Source: Ailanthus altissimus (lineage: Eukaryota; Streptophyta; Magnoliopsida; Sapindales; Simaroubaceae). From it: a stretch of 64,000 nucleotides of DNA. Position numbers and translations under genes: made by a program. Below, one piece after another: positions 36,584 through 49,400 of this stretch. Where the stretch lies: NCBI GenBank assembly GCA_946807835.1, contig OX327696.1, forward strand, positions 8,878,501-8,942,500. Direction: 5' to 3'. Within the stretch, counting starts at the first letter, position 1, and the number at the start of each line of letters is the position of its first letter. Below the pieces are notes generated by a model that did no database searches, was not told where the DNA came from, and saw only the letters and a program-made list of their open reading frames with translations.

Positions 36584-38050
36584 TGATGCGATATTTCTAT
36601 ATCATAAATTAAGTGCAAGTATACACTATCGTATGCAAGTAATAAAGAGACTAATTAGTCGGATGTCGAACCCACAGGGATAATTTCTTCTTATTAACCA
36701 ATTACTAAAATTATGTCTTCCTAATAATTATTCAGAAAAATAAAAATTCAAGAATGAATGTAGAAAATATAAAAGTAAAAACACAATGCAATGAGATTTA
36801 AAGATAACAACGTAGAGAAAACCTAGGATTAATATTATCCCTCAATATGCTTTTTAATGATTAATCCTCTAATATTTAACTCACTTAGTCTTTATTATTG
36901 ATCAAGACACTAATGTATTCACAAGCCTCTTCCAAGGTCATGCAAGTATACCTTAATTTACCAAATACCTATATTCCTATGGTACTTGTAATAAATTAAG
37001 ATTCATTAAGATTAGGTCTTATTGATCATACATGCCAATTAGGTATATTCCTATCCTAAATTGAAACTTGCATATGCAACATTGAATGTTACTCTACAAT
37101 CATGCATCAAATTACCTAGGTCTAAATATTATGATTCCTCTTCCGAGTTTATCAATAATATTACCAACTCATTCACCATATATTGGCCAGATATATTGAA
37201 GCATTAAACACAAGTAATTTAAATAATAAATGACTAAGTTTATTAAATATTCGAAAGATATGGCAATTAAGCACACATATTGAGTTTAAGTATTAACCCT
37301 AGAAAACAAGTTTAGCTCATGGCTACAAGAGAATAGCAGTAAAAATAATTATAAATCATGATACAATTATTAGCAAACCGATATAGACGTCGAATTGCTC
37401 TTAATTGCGCTGCCTAGGAACTCTTGATGCCGAAGAACGTCTTGTATCTCTCTCTAAAGTTGCTTCAATTAAGCTCCTATTGCTCTCCAAGACTTGTGCT
37501 CTATATTCTTGATGCTCTTGGGTCGTCTTCGATTCATCTCTGGTCTCTTTTGATGATTCTTGAAGGTTGGGAACGAGTGGCTTTATATAGGGATTGATAT
37601 GAGCTTGAAAATCTCAATTCTCGTCGGACTAGTACTCGCACTACCGCTGGCGTGCTATGCAGCTGTCGTTGGGGCGACGCGTGAAAAAGCTATTACCGCT
37701 GGAGCGGTGGGATCTTGGCGCTGGGGCGCTGCATGAAAACGGCTTCACCGCTGGCGCGGTGACTCTTCGGCGCTGGGGCGCTAGACGCGACTTAAGCAGG
37801 TCGTTTTTCTTATTTCGATCACTATTTCAGCGCTGGGGCGACAATTCTTGTGGCGCTGGGGCGATGGACACAAATTTTGGAAACTTTGCATTTTAGTCCC
37901 TGTTTTTGCTCCTTTTGCATTCTTTCTTTAAATTTCGTTCAAGTCCCTACAATTAACAATAAAGCACATAAATGGCCATCTATTCTCATAAAACCATAAA
38001 ATATCAATAATAAAAATATGAGAAAATATATGACAAATTTGCCCTTATCA
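36584..38050. mobile_element. Nested solo LTR of a second family
   Basis: 1467 bases starting TGATGCGATA and ending CCCTTATCA, with perfect target duplication CCAGA (36579-36583 and 38051-38055). The start contains GTCGAACCCACAGGGAT, a phrase familiar from plant LTRs. No internal coding region remains. A GC-rich tract lies at 37625-37870. Confidence 0.88.
37625..37870. repeat. GCGCTGGGGCG repeat tract
   Basis: Inside the nested solo LTR, GCGCTGGGGCG occurs about four times, interleaved with ACCGCTGG(A/C)GCGGTG, which is itself palindromic. Spacing is irregular. The tract is far more GC-rich than the rest of the LTR. Confidence 0.8.
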
Positions 38051-38470
38051 CCAGAAACTGGGTGTCGGGGGCTATGCCCCCTAGTGCTACCATACAGTGG
38101 ACTCAACATCGTGGCCCCGATGACACTCAATCTAATTATGTTTTAAATTTTTTAAAATATTTTTTAATCATATGGGGGGGGTTTATAAGATACAATGATA
38201 AGAGTTATTAGGTTGTATTATAAACCAGGATCTTTTTTTTTTTGTTGGTAAATATAATTGGAGTCTTACTGGTGGAGTTTAGTTGTGCTTACACAGAAAT
38301 TAATGTTTGATTGATAATTACCTCCTCATGAGATGGGGATTAAGTCTTTGTGATATTAAAAAAAAACTCTCATAATTAGATTGAACAATAATACATTATG
38401 AGATAGTGTTTTATTATTGATCCATCTTGTCAATATGGTATTAGTTGTATTATATCGGGCTTTTCCAATA

Positions 38471-38764
38471 TTGCTACAGTGTGAGAAATTTGGTCGGTAT
38501 GATTTAGACTATACCAATTAAATATGAAATGAGGCAAATATATGCGAAAGTATTGCCTTAGATCGCTACAGTGTGCGGGCAGTATTGGTAGCATATATTT
38601 GATAATTGACAAGTTAATCTGGAATACACTTACCCTAGATTGCTACAGTGTGCGGATAAGGTGTATTTAGGATCAAGAGTAGGAGTTGCATGAGATGCGA
38701 TTGATAAAAGTTGTCTACCTGTTAGGTTTATAAAGGCTTAGATCGCTACAGTGTGCGGTCTAAG
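38471..38764 (+). other. Array of four conserved-loop hairpins in copia leader
   Basis: The 11-base core GCTACAGTGTG occurs at 38473-38483, 38565-38575, 38642-38652 and 38745-38755. Copy 4 is framed by CTTAGATCGC (38737-38746) and GCGGTCTAAG (38755-38764), which pair over 10 positions in RNA with one G-U, leaving the 8-base loop TACAGTGT. Copy 3 is framed by AATACACTTACCC and GGATAAGGTGTATT. Copy 2 is framed by CGC/GCG, GTATTGCC/GGGCAGTAT and the outer TATATGC/GCATATA. Stems differ while the loop is constant; copy 1 pairs poorly. It lies about 200 bases before the gag start codon. Role unknown. Confidence 0.75.
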
Positions 38765-38978
38765 TAAAATATCAATAGAGTCCACTTCTCGCTGTATAGT
38801 TTAAACTATTGTTATCCCATTTTAAAATATTAGAGGGATTATGTAAAATAGTGGGAGGCATTTTAAATTAAAAATGTATAAATGCTATGCCCCTGATTTA
38901 AAATGTATTATTAGTGATTTAATAATATTTTCTGCTTACATCTCCTAATGTTATTTTATTTGATTTGTGTAAGCTAAG

Positions 38979-41900
38979 ATGTCATCTTCAAATACCTTGG
39001 TGCGTATACTGAATGCACACCAACTCAAAGGCACCGAGAATTTCTCTAACTGATACATGAATCTCAGAATGTTTTTGGATTCGGAAAGACTGGGATATAT
39101 TTTTGTACTAAAAGATGCCCAGAGATGTTTCTGAGAATGCCACCGAGGAAGAAAATGTGACATATAAAAAATGATTGGATGACGATTTAAAAGTTAAGTC
39201 GTACATCCTCGCCTCCATGTCCACTGCGCTGGAGAGGGAGCATGTCTGCATGGACAGTGCCAGTAGCATTATACTCCATCTCAGGAGCTCTTTGGTGACC
39301 GACCCCAAGTTGAGAATTATAAGGTCACCAAAGTGCTATTTCAGGCAAAGCTCCCTGAGGGTAGTCCAGTGAGTCCTTATGTTCTCAAGATAATAGGATT
39401 AATCGAGAGGCTTGAGTCCATGGACATCTCTTTAAGCAATAACCTAGGGAACAGTTTGATTTTTCAGTCGCTGCCTGGGTCATATGCACAGTTCATCATG
39501 AACTTTAATATGCAAGAAATGACCTCTACGTATGCTGATCTTCACAATAGGCCGAAGACAGTGGATGAGATCATGCATAAAGGGGGCTTGACCCTCTTTA
39601 TTCATGATGCTTCATCTTCGACCCTGAGGGCTTTTGTGAAATCCAAAGGGAAGAAGAAAAGAAAGGTGAGGTAGATACCAAGATGGATCCTCAACGGCGA
39701 TAGATATCCAAGCCACTGGAGAAATAAAAAATGAACGGCAAATGCTTTCATTGCGGAAAGGATAGGCACTGGAAACGCAACTGCCCTAAACACATTACCA
39801 TTGTGAAGAAGACTCCCTCATGTATTATCTTTCCCATTATTGACATTTTTTTAGCATTTGATGCTAGTATTGGCTGGGTATTAGATACCGCAAGTTCTTT
39901 TTACATCTGCAATATGTTGCAAGGTCTGAATGAAGTTAGATTACTTTAGTCGGGAGAAGTGTAGCTTCAAGTAGGAAATGGTGATCTTCTACTGGTCGAG
40001 GCTGTAGGACATTATGATTTGATTCTCTCTTGTAATAAACTATTGTACTTCATAATTGTTATTTTGTGTCTGCTATGATCAGACAGATTATCTCTCTTCA
40101 TGTACTTGACAGTGAAGGATATCATATGTATATTAAGAACCGGTCTTTATATTTATGTGATATGTTTGATGTTTTATGAGCTAAGTGTCAATTAATTAAT
40201 GGGCATTATGTTTTAGATACAACAAGAAATGTCATAAATGTACAGGGTAGCACTAGTAATAGTGTAGAAGCTTTAAATGATACTGAATTATGGCATATGA
40301 GATTGGGTTATATAGGTGTGAGACGCCTAACCCATCTGGTTAAGGATGATCGGATATCTGATCTGACCATAGAACTTTACCCAGTTTGTGAATCTTGTGT
40401 TCAAGGGAAAATGACTAAATCTCCATTCACTGGTGTTGGACATCGTGCCACTGATTTATTAGAACTAATAGATAATGATGTATGCGGTCCAATGAATCAC
40501 GCTACAATAGGTGAATTTTGATACTTTTTTACCTTTATCGATGATTTGCCACGATACAGGTATGTGTTTCTTATGAAACACAAGTCAGAAACCTTTGAAA
40601 AGTTCAAAGAGTTCAGACATAAAGTAGAGAAACAAACTGAAATGTATGTCAAATATCTTCGATCAGATCGAGACGATTAGTACATGAGCAGTAAATTCTC
40701 TGATTATTTAAAGCAGAATGCGATTCTGGCTCAGTATAGTTCTACAGGTACTCCGTAACACAATGGTGTGTCATAGAAGAGGAATCAAACTTTATTGGAT
40801 ATGGTTCGATCGATGATAAGCTTCATCGATCTACCTGAATATCTTTGGGGTTATACTCTGGAAACTGCTGCTCATATATTGAACAGAGTTCCATCTAAAG
40901 CTGTTTCAACCACTACACATGAGATGTTGAATGGAAAGAAACCAAGTCTTAAATATTTTAAAATTTAGGGCTACCCTGCTTACGTAAAAGTTACGCAATA
41001 GGATACACTTGCACCCAGGGGGTACAAGTACCGATTCGTTGGGTATCCCAAGAATTTAATGGGATACCAATTCTATGATCTCGATGAGGGAAATGTGTTT
41101 GTTTCTCGATATGCCACTTTCCTTAAGAAAGAGTTTCTCATAGATCGTGGAGGTTATAGAAAGATTGTGTTTGATGAAGCAAATCATAACAAACATGAAA
41201 CCAAGATGGAACCTCAAAATCAATTGAGCAGAATACCTTTAACACACCCTCCACGTAGGTCTGAAAGGATGTCCAGACCACCTACTAGGTATGGTTAGAT
41301 GCCTGAAGGTGTACTTGGAGTTTTCTTAATGGAATAAAATGATTCTTTAACCTATAAAGATGTTATGTTAGACATCAACTTGAGAAAGTGGCAAGAAGCC
41401 ATAAAATTCAAAATTGACTCAATTCATCATAATCAATTCTGGGACTTGGTTGAGCTTCCTGAATGAATAGTTTCTATCGGTTGTAAATAGATTTACAAGT
41501 GGAAGCGTAAGCCCGATGAGAAGGTAGAGACCTTCAAAGCCTGATTGGTTGCAAAAGGTTATTCTCAATAATTTGGAATTGATTATGGGAAAACCTTTGC
41601 ACCAGTAGCTATGTTGAAGTCAATACGTATTTTATTGGCTATTGCTGTATATTATAACTATGAGATTTGACAGATGGATGTAAAGACAGTATTCTTGAAT
41701 GGATATATCGAGAAAGAAATATACATGGAATAGCCTGAAGGTTTTGCATTTAGCCTATCCACAGGTCTAGTATGCAAACTGAAGAAGTCTATTTATGGGC
41801 TTAAGCAGGCTTTCAAAGTTGGAACCTTTGTTTTGATGAGGTAATCAAAGGGTCTGATTTCATAAAAAAGGATGAGGAACCATGTGTGTATAAAAAGGTC

Positions 41901-42910
41901 AGTGAAAGCATGATTATCTTCTTAATTATCTATGTAGATGATATACTGATCATTGGTAATGATATCGGTATGTTACAATCAGTCAAGAGTTATTTAAATA
42001 AAAACTTCTCCATGAAATACCTAAGAGAGGCTTCCTATATACTGGGTATAAAGTTTTATAAAAATAGAATTAAGAAACTGATAGGACTCTCCCAATTATC
42101 ATACATCGATAGTGTCTTAGAAATGTACAATTTTACTAACTGTAAGACAGCTAATGTACCTTCTAGACATGACATTCATCTTTGAGGAAAATGTCTCCTC
42201 AGAGAGAAAATGAAAGAGTTAGAATGTCTAAGATGCCATATGCATCAGCTGTTGGCAGCCTTATGTATGCTATGATATACATGAGACCTGACATCAGTAT
42301 GACTGTAAGTGTTACTACCTGGTATCAATCTAATCCAGGTGACAGCCATTGGATGTCAGTTAAACATGTCTTTAAATACCTTAAGGGTACAAAGGACAAG
42401 TTTCTCATTTATAGAGAAAGTGATTTGCATGTTAGAGGATACACAAATGTAAACTTTCAGTCTGATCTAGATGATAGAAAGTCTACATCTGGATATGTAT
42501 TTATCCTCAACGATGCTGTAGTGAGTTGGAAGAGCACCAAATAGGGATCCACAGCTGATTCAACAACTGAAGCATAATATATTACAGCCTCTGAGGCAGC
42601 AAAGGAAGTAGTGTGAATACGCAAGTTTGTCGCCGAGCTCGAAATTATCCTAAGTTTAATGGATCATATCCCTTTATTCTGTGACAACAATGGAACCATT
42701 GCACAAGAAAAAGAGCCAAGAGCGCACCAGAGATCTAAACACGTGAAGAGGAAATACTATATAATTAGAGAAATCTTGGTTGTAAGAGACGTAATAATTT
42801 GTAAAGTCGACTCTATAAATAATGTTGCGGACCCACTGACTAAGGCCTTAACTCCAAAGGTATTTGAGAAACACGTAGAGTCTATAAGTATTAGATACCA
42901 CTATGAATGA
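38979..42910 (+). pseudogene. Decayed copia gag-pol
   Basis: The gag start is at 38979. A zinc knuckle CFHCGKDRHWKRNC lies near 39750, the protease motif LDTASS near 39880, GAG-pre-integrase (LWHMRLGYIGVRRL) near 40290, integrase core 40530-41000, reverse transcriptase 41500-42180 with YVDDILI at about 41930, and RNase H to the stop at about 42908 (KHVKRKYYIIREI, then NNVADPLTKAL). There are more than a dozen in-frame stops, most explicable as C-to-T or G-to-A changes of Gln, Arg or Trp codons, and a frameshift at about 41811. It cannot make a functional polyprotein. Confidence 0.9.
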
Positions 42911-42930
42911 CACTAGAGCAAGTGAGGGTT

Positions 42931-45196
42931 TGTTGAGATTTGTCCTTACGTGCTATCCCATTATTGTATGAATATTTTATTTTATAATATTTATACAGTT
43001 ATTTATTTATTAAATCACTAATTACTATTATTAAATGGTTCAATGCTTGTGACGCTATAGACATTATATGATCTGAAGGAGTTTAGATTTGGTCTAAAGA
43101 AGTTTAGATTAATGCCAAGAGTTAGTATCACTGAAAATTATAAATGCTAAAGAGTTAGCATGTTATATTAATCAGTGAAGTCTAAAAGTTAGAATCTTAT
43201 CTGTAACAGTACAAAGACCTGAGAATACATTAGTAATAACATAGTCGCAAGAGTTGCAATAGGTGTTAAGAAATGTTATTATCAAGTCTATTCTCAAATT
43301 ATATGTTCCTGGTCTTAATTCACCAATGCAGGTCTGATGGTGGAATCCTTTTATATAGACCAATGTATACTATACTATACTTAGATGGTCTAGATGATTG
43401 TTCTTAGCTGACCATGGGCTTACTAGAAGATCGTATAGCATACAGATGTTCAGTAAGGATTGAATACTCAATAGATTCAACGAGGACCCCAATAGACATC
43501 CCATGAAGCCGTCAATGGAAGGTCATCTCGAGTTGAGTAGTATACGTGGTCTTTTGACCTGAGTACTACGGTGGGCTTGTAAGTGATCCATCATACTTTG
43601 GTTCCACACATGTCATAGACATTTCATGGTGTGACCGCTGGTGTCGCTAGGTATGGCGTGATGCTTATGGAGTCCGGTGTGTACAGATGTGGAATTCGTC
43701 AGCTCACATGGATGAGTTATATATCCGGATGCTCAGAGACTGTTTCTTAGAAAGTCTTATAGCCATAAGCAACAAACACAGGAAAATAGTTTCCTACATG
43801 GTTAAACAATATTGTAAAAGTATTTGCATATATTATTTATTAAAATACATATCTGGAGATAAGTTTACGGATGAGCACATAGGGATTTGACGGTAGTGAT
43901 ATATATCCCTACTCTTTGAGGATATAATTGGCGAAAGAATTATACATATGCGTTATAACCTCAACTTGTATGAACTACTGCACTGATTTGTAATATCCGT
44001 GATGTGTGCGTGCGGCACTGATCTCAGACTTATAGAATAGTTCTATTTGACAAATTAGAAATGGACCTAGATAATCCCGTAATATGAAGTGTACTCGTTG
44101 TGCACTGGGGCAGCGTACCGGATTGAATAATTCTATCCAGAAAATTTCAGCAGACCGAACATTTACTTCGGTCTCCCTCCGATCGTGCACGTATCAAGAC
44201 TTAAGAGTTAAGTACATTAATTAGTTAACAATTAGTTGTTGACCAATGGGATGTTGACACATGGCATATTATAGGCCAATTATTGTTTGACTTAGAAATT
44301 ACCAAAATGACCTTATTTATTGGACAAATAATATTATTATTTTATTTATTAAAATATTTATTGAATAAAATAATAATAATATATGATATTTTATTTAAAT
44401 TGAAATCAAACAATTAATTTTTTTAATTTAAATGGCATGTGTTTCTACCATGATTTAATATGATTAATTTATTTGTTTAACATTAATTAAATAATATAAT
44501 AAAAATAAATAGGTGACAATTATAAATGGTAGACCTTAACATGCTTCTTAATAATGAGAAACTATTTCTCATTCGGCCGAGATTTAGGCCAAGTTCATTT
44601 AAATGATTTTTCATTTTGTTTTGTTTTCATTTGGTTTATTGTAAACAATAATAAACAAAACACTATAGAAAACATTGACCATAATAATGGATGCCATTAG
44701 GTGAGAAAATGGAAGAAAAATAATAAACAAATGAAAGAGCAATATGTTGCACAATTGACAAGGGGAGAGAAAAGTGAATTTTGCTAAGGGTAAAAAAATT
44801 CTCTCAAGTGTTTAGAGCACAAAAACACACATCTTCCATTTTTTTGCCATTTATACTATAATGTAGAAATAAGGTTTCAAGAGTTGAATCATTTGCTAGA
44901 AAGCTGCTATTCTAGCTTCCTTAAACCCATCTTGTTGAGGAACTAGAATTGTGAACGAGTTGCTTCAAGGCGGGTATTCTAGTTCGACCATATACCAAAA
45001 TCTTGACAAGGTATTTTTTTCTCAATCTTGAAGTACTTTACATTTATGAGATAATATGTTAAAGTTCATTTGTGTTTACATTGACTAATTTATATTCTGT
45101 TCATCCGCTACGCATGTATGTATGTGATACATATGCTATATTTGAATGATAGACACAAACCCACATGCATGCACCCTGTGTTTAAAATCACTCATA
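42931..45196 (+). repeat. 3' LTR of the large copia
   Basis: 2266 bases starting TGTTGAGATTTG, preceded by a purine-rich tract (AGAGCAAGTGAGGG). A 60-70 residue ORF near its middle (43687-43890) is shared with the other LTR copies but has no known domain; it is simply conserved as part of the repeat. Confidence 0.93.
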
Positions 45197-45201
45197 GTAA
45201 T

Positions 45202-46470
45202 GTTAAGTTAAAGTTAAAAAGAAAAAATTGATTAAAAGCACGCGTTACTTACTGGATCAAAATTGCCATCGAATGATTTAAAGTATGACGTATGAAATTT
45301 TGGTTTCAACTTTTGATCTTATTAATGAGTAAATATTATTACAACTTCTAAGAAACAAATGAGAGGTACTAGGAATATGAAGTGACTTATAAAATATTTC
45401 CTGGATACGAGCTTTTAATACTTCTTCTAATAGACAAGTCGCGGGAATTGGTATGATAGTTAGAGAAACAGAAAAAATGCCTAGACTAACTCGCAGGGAA
45501 GTGTTGTGACATAAAATGCACTTACGATTGTTGTGCTATATGTAAGATTGGAACTAATGGTGTCGGAGTAGCTTATGGAGGCACAAATGGATGCATGGTT
45601 GAAGGATCATTATCTCGGACTATATTCACACTTTATAAGGAATTGTGGCCTTGGGCTAATTAAGCTTACAAGTCTTTGTTTTGCTTGAGAATATATTAGA
45701 GATAAGTCTTTTACTAGGCAAATCACTTATTGAACTACTTCATTTGTTGTGCTTGTTCATCTAACTTTTGCTACGTGGTTGAAATTTAATCTAGACATTA
45801 TAGGGCAATGACTTGTGGTATAGTGAGTTGTATTGTTATAAATTATGGAATATAAGTATCTTCGCATTGGTTAAGAACATAATCCTACTATTGAAGAGAT
45901 GTATGCTTGACTTTAGAAGTAGCTCGAGTTTAACATTTCTCTATTATTTACATGTACAAGAAACAAACCAATGAGCAAATGAAACCACTTAAATCTTTAT
46001 CAAAGTATACATATGAAAAATGCAAAAGAAAAATATACTATGATAAAAGAAAATTCATTTGCGACTTTTTTAAGAAAAAAAGGCACAAAATATGCTACTG
46101 GAAGATGAATTTTTGATGTGATTTGTGAAGCTGAATTGAGGTAAATTGAGTTAAAAAATCAATAGCTAAATCAAGTATTAAATGGACTAATGCGGTCACA
46201 ACAACAATCTAAACAACGGTAAGATTATTGAACCAAAATAGTAGTTGAATCGTGTTTTCAATACATAAAATAGTAGATGAATTATACTCAAAATCAATAG
46301 TTAAACTATAAATAAAAAAACAAAAGTAAATAGGGAAAATGAGCAACTAAACCATACTAATAGCCACAAAATCATGCAAAATTATAAGGATTAAAGTTGG
46401 TGGATATAAAATATGATCAAGAACTATTTGGTTGATAGAAAAATGAAAGAAACAAAAGAGATAAAAGTTT
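45202..46470. other. No gene recognised
   Basis: AT-rich, many stops in all frames. It may be the other half of the older gypsy element split by the copia insertion, but I could not find its domains. Confidence 0.4.
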
Positions 46471-46479
46471 TTGGGATTG

Positions 46480-49400
46480 AAGATTTTATTTTTACACACA
46501 AAATGAAATTACAAGCTAAATTTACACATACATAGTAAACAGAGAAATGCACTTCCCTTATAACAAACTTTTGGTGGAAAGTAACAAATTACAATATCAT
46601 CTAACAAAATTAATTCCACATCAGCAAATAACAAACTTAATTGCCACCTCAGCTTTTCCATGATAGCTCAACAATAAAGCATCCAAAGACACTTTTAAAA
46701 TAGTCTTCAAAATAGAGTTAACCGTTGTAGCCTGCAATACTTAATTCCATCAACTAAAACCCTTCAACTTTATTCTAGTGGATAAAAGACTTCAAGCTTC
46801 ATTACTCTAATATCCCCCTCAAGCTGATGGTTGATGAGTGATTGAAAGCTTGGACCTAAGTGAACAAAACGATTATAGGCTAGTGTGTGCTCAATCTATT
46901 GGTCGAGACAATATTTAGTCTTCTCTAAATCTTTCATTTCAAATTTTCTTTTTAAGTATTATGCAATCTTTAGGATCTCTTTAGGAGTCTTAATTAGATT
47001 CACATCATCCACATATACAACCATAATGACAAAACCAAAATCTGACTTCTTCATGGGCATATTAAGTTATTAATATATCATTCCTTTTTTAAGAATTCGT
47101 TTAGGTTGTTGTACTACATAAGTCTAAATTTTTTTAATCCATACAAAATTTTTTGTAGTTTGATTAAATCAAATTGCGATTACATGCTTCAGATATATTG
47201 AATCTTTTAGAGAATTTTAAATATATGTGTAAAGTGATTCACATAAGTAAGTTATTACTATATTTATAAGACACATATCAAACTTTTCTAAGACTACCAA
47301 ACTTATTAATGATCAAAATGTAATTGTATTTATCGTAGAAGAAAAAGTTTTATCATAATCAATACTAGATCTCCACAAAAAAAACCTAAAGCTACGAGTC
47401 TTACTTTATATTTGGTGAGCTAGTTGTCTTCATTATGTTTTCGTACAAAAATTCATTTATGTCCAAAGGGTTTGACATTTTCAGGAGTCTGGATTATAGG
47501 TTCAAATACTTCACGTTCGGTTAAAGAAGTTAATTATATTTGAATTGCTTCTTTACTTAACGTCAATCATGTCTTTCTTTACATTCATCAACAGTTTATG
47601 GTTCAAAATTATCATTTATAATTTCAATAGCTACTGCAAATGAGAACACATCATCAACAATTATTTCATCATGCTTCTTCATTTCTCTTGTGCAAGAATA
47701 AGTTCTACTCTTTCTCTTATTTTGAAATTCTTATGTCTCTTCTGGGGCTAATGTCTCTCCCGAGACTTTTGTATCTTCAATGACTTATATATCTTAAGGG
47801 ATGATTAAATCTTTCAATGTTAGTGATTTAAAGATTATGAATTTATTGATTCGAGCATCAATTTCAACAGGATCTTAGTTTTTCACTTTCTTTTTTCACA
47901 AAACAATATCATTTAATTTAAGTAGTCTACTATGCTTCTGGTGTATAATAAATAATTCATTTACTACTTTTTAATTAGATTGTTTTATAGGAACAATCAC
48001 TTGGACTATTGTATTGACAACTAGTATATATGACTTAGTAACTTTTAATGCATCTATAAATGTATTTGGTAATTAATTTGTAATTCTTTAAAGGTGAACA
48101 ATCTTTCATACCTTATTTTTATATTGATTTATGCGAGGATCCAAATAAGACATGATGGTTGTTTTCTAAGAAAATTCTCACTTTACTTCAAAATGCCTTT
48201 TTCTTACCCTAATTGTGAGAATATTGTCTCACAAAAATGGTAATCTATAAATTGTGCGGTAAATAGATCACCTCATGAAGGGTTCAAGATATCTTATAAG
48301 TGATGGTAAGTTAAAATCAACAAAAATCTTCAAGCGACAGTAAGGTCTCATCTTAGTACATTTGTGATGGGTGATAGAGTCATTTAATTAAGGATTACGC
48401 TACTCCATTTTATGAGTGAACACATACATATGATGTCCTACATCATTTTTCACTGATGTACAATAGTCATCAAATATTTTAAATGTAAACTTACTAGCAT
48501 TATCTAAACATATACTTTTAATAGGGTAGTCTGTGAATTATGCCATCAATATAATGATTTGTGTTAATAATCTAGCATATGCGACATTTTACGTAAACAG
48601 TAAACAAACATGTGACCACCATGTTGATGCATTAATCAAAATTATAAAATAGCGAAAAAGTTCACTTTGTGAATGAATTGATCCACAAATATCTCCTTGA
48701 ATCCTTTATAAAAATGCTGAAGATTTTAGGCCAATCTTAAAAGAGGATGTTCTAATTATAAGTTTGTTTTGTGGGTAAGTGGTAAAATATTCTTATTAGA
48801 CCACAAAATCTTTAAGTTCTTTAATATACATCTATAAGAATTTCCAATGATCATATGCATTACAGTTGATCCTGAATGACTAAGGCAGTCATGCCATAAC
48901 ATAAATATTTTGAATCATTAAACTTCTAGTTTGTTATTATGTAGTTTTTAATTGAATTTATGACTATATAATACAAAAAGGTGATAAGGTAGGAAGCTTC
49001 TTAAGTATGCATTTTTTATCTGAGACATTGGAAGTAATACAAAGATATTCCATATTATTCTCACTCACAGTTTCAATGTGATATCCATTTCAACGAATAT
49101 ATTTAAAACTAAACAGATTTCTTTTGGATCTGTTAGTGTATAAAGCTTTATTTATATTTATAACTTTGTTTCACTTGCCAACAAGATCATTGCTCTTCTA
49201 GAGCCTTTAATTAAATCTGTAAAATTTGATATAATATTGACTTTTCCTTTAATATTTCTTATCTCGAAGGATATTGTGTGTATTTATAATATAAGCTAAA
49301 CAAGCATTCCCAACTTTCCTCTATAAAGTAGACAATTCATCTCTAAAAGCCATATCATGTTAGACATTAAGGTAATACACTACAAAAATTTACACTTCTT

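Larger units (their letters stand above)
32735..45196 (+). mobile_element. Large Ty1/copia element with nested insertions
   Basis: 5' LTR 32735-36203, primer-binding site 36207-36218, leader, gag-pol 38979-42910, 3' LTR 42931-45196. The target duplication GTAAT is perfect (32730-32734 and 45197-45201). The consensus LTR ends TG...CA each carry one transition (TA at the 5' LTR start, TA at the 3' LTR end). The 5' LTR is longer only because a Mutator-like element sits in it. A stretch of the two LTRs compared by eye differs at roughly one base in ten, so this insertion is much older than the intron copia. It is inactive. Confidence 0.93.

Noticed and set aside
38471..38764. CRISPR-like array
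   Set aside because: Repeats are short, spacing is irregular, and the flanks are self-complementary arms, not unique spacers; plant nuclear context also argues against it.
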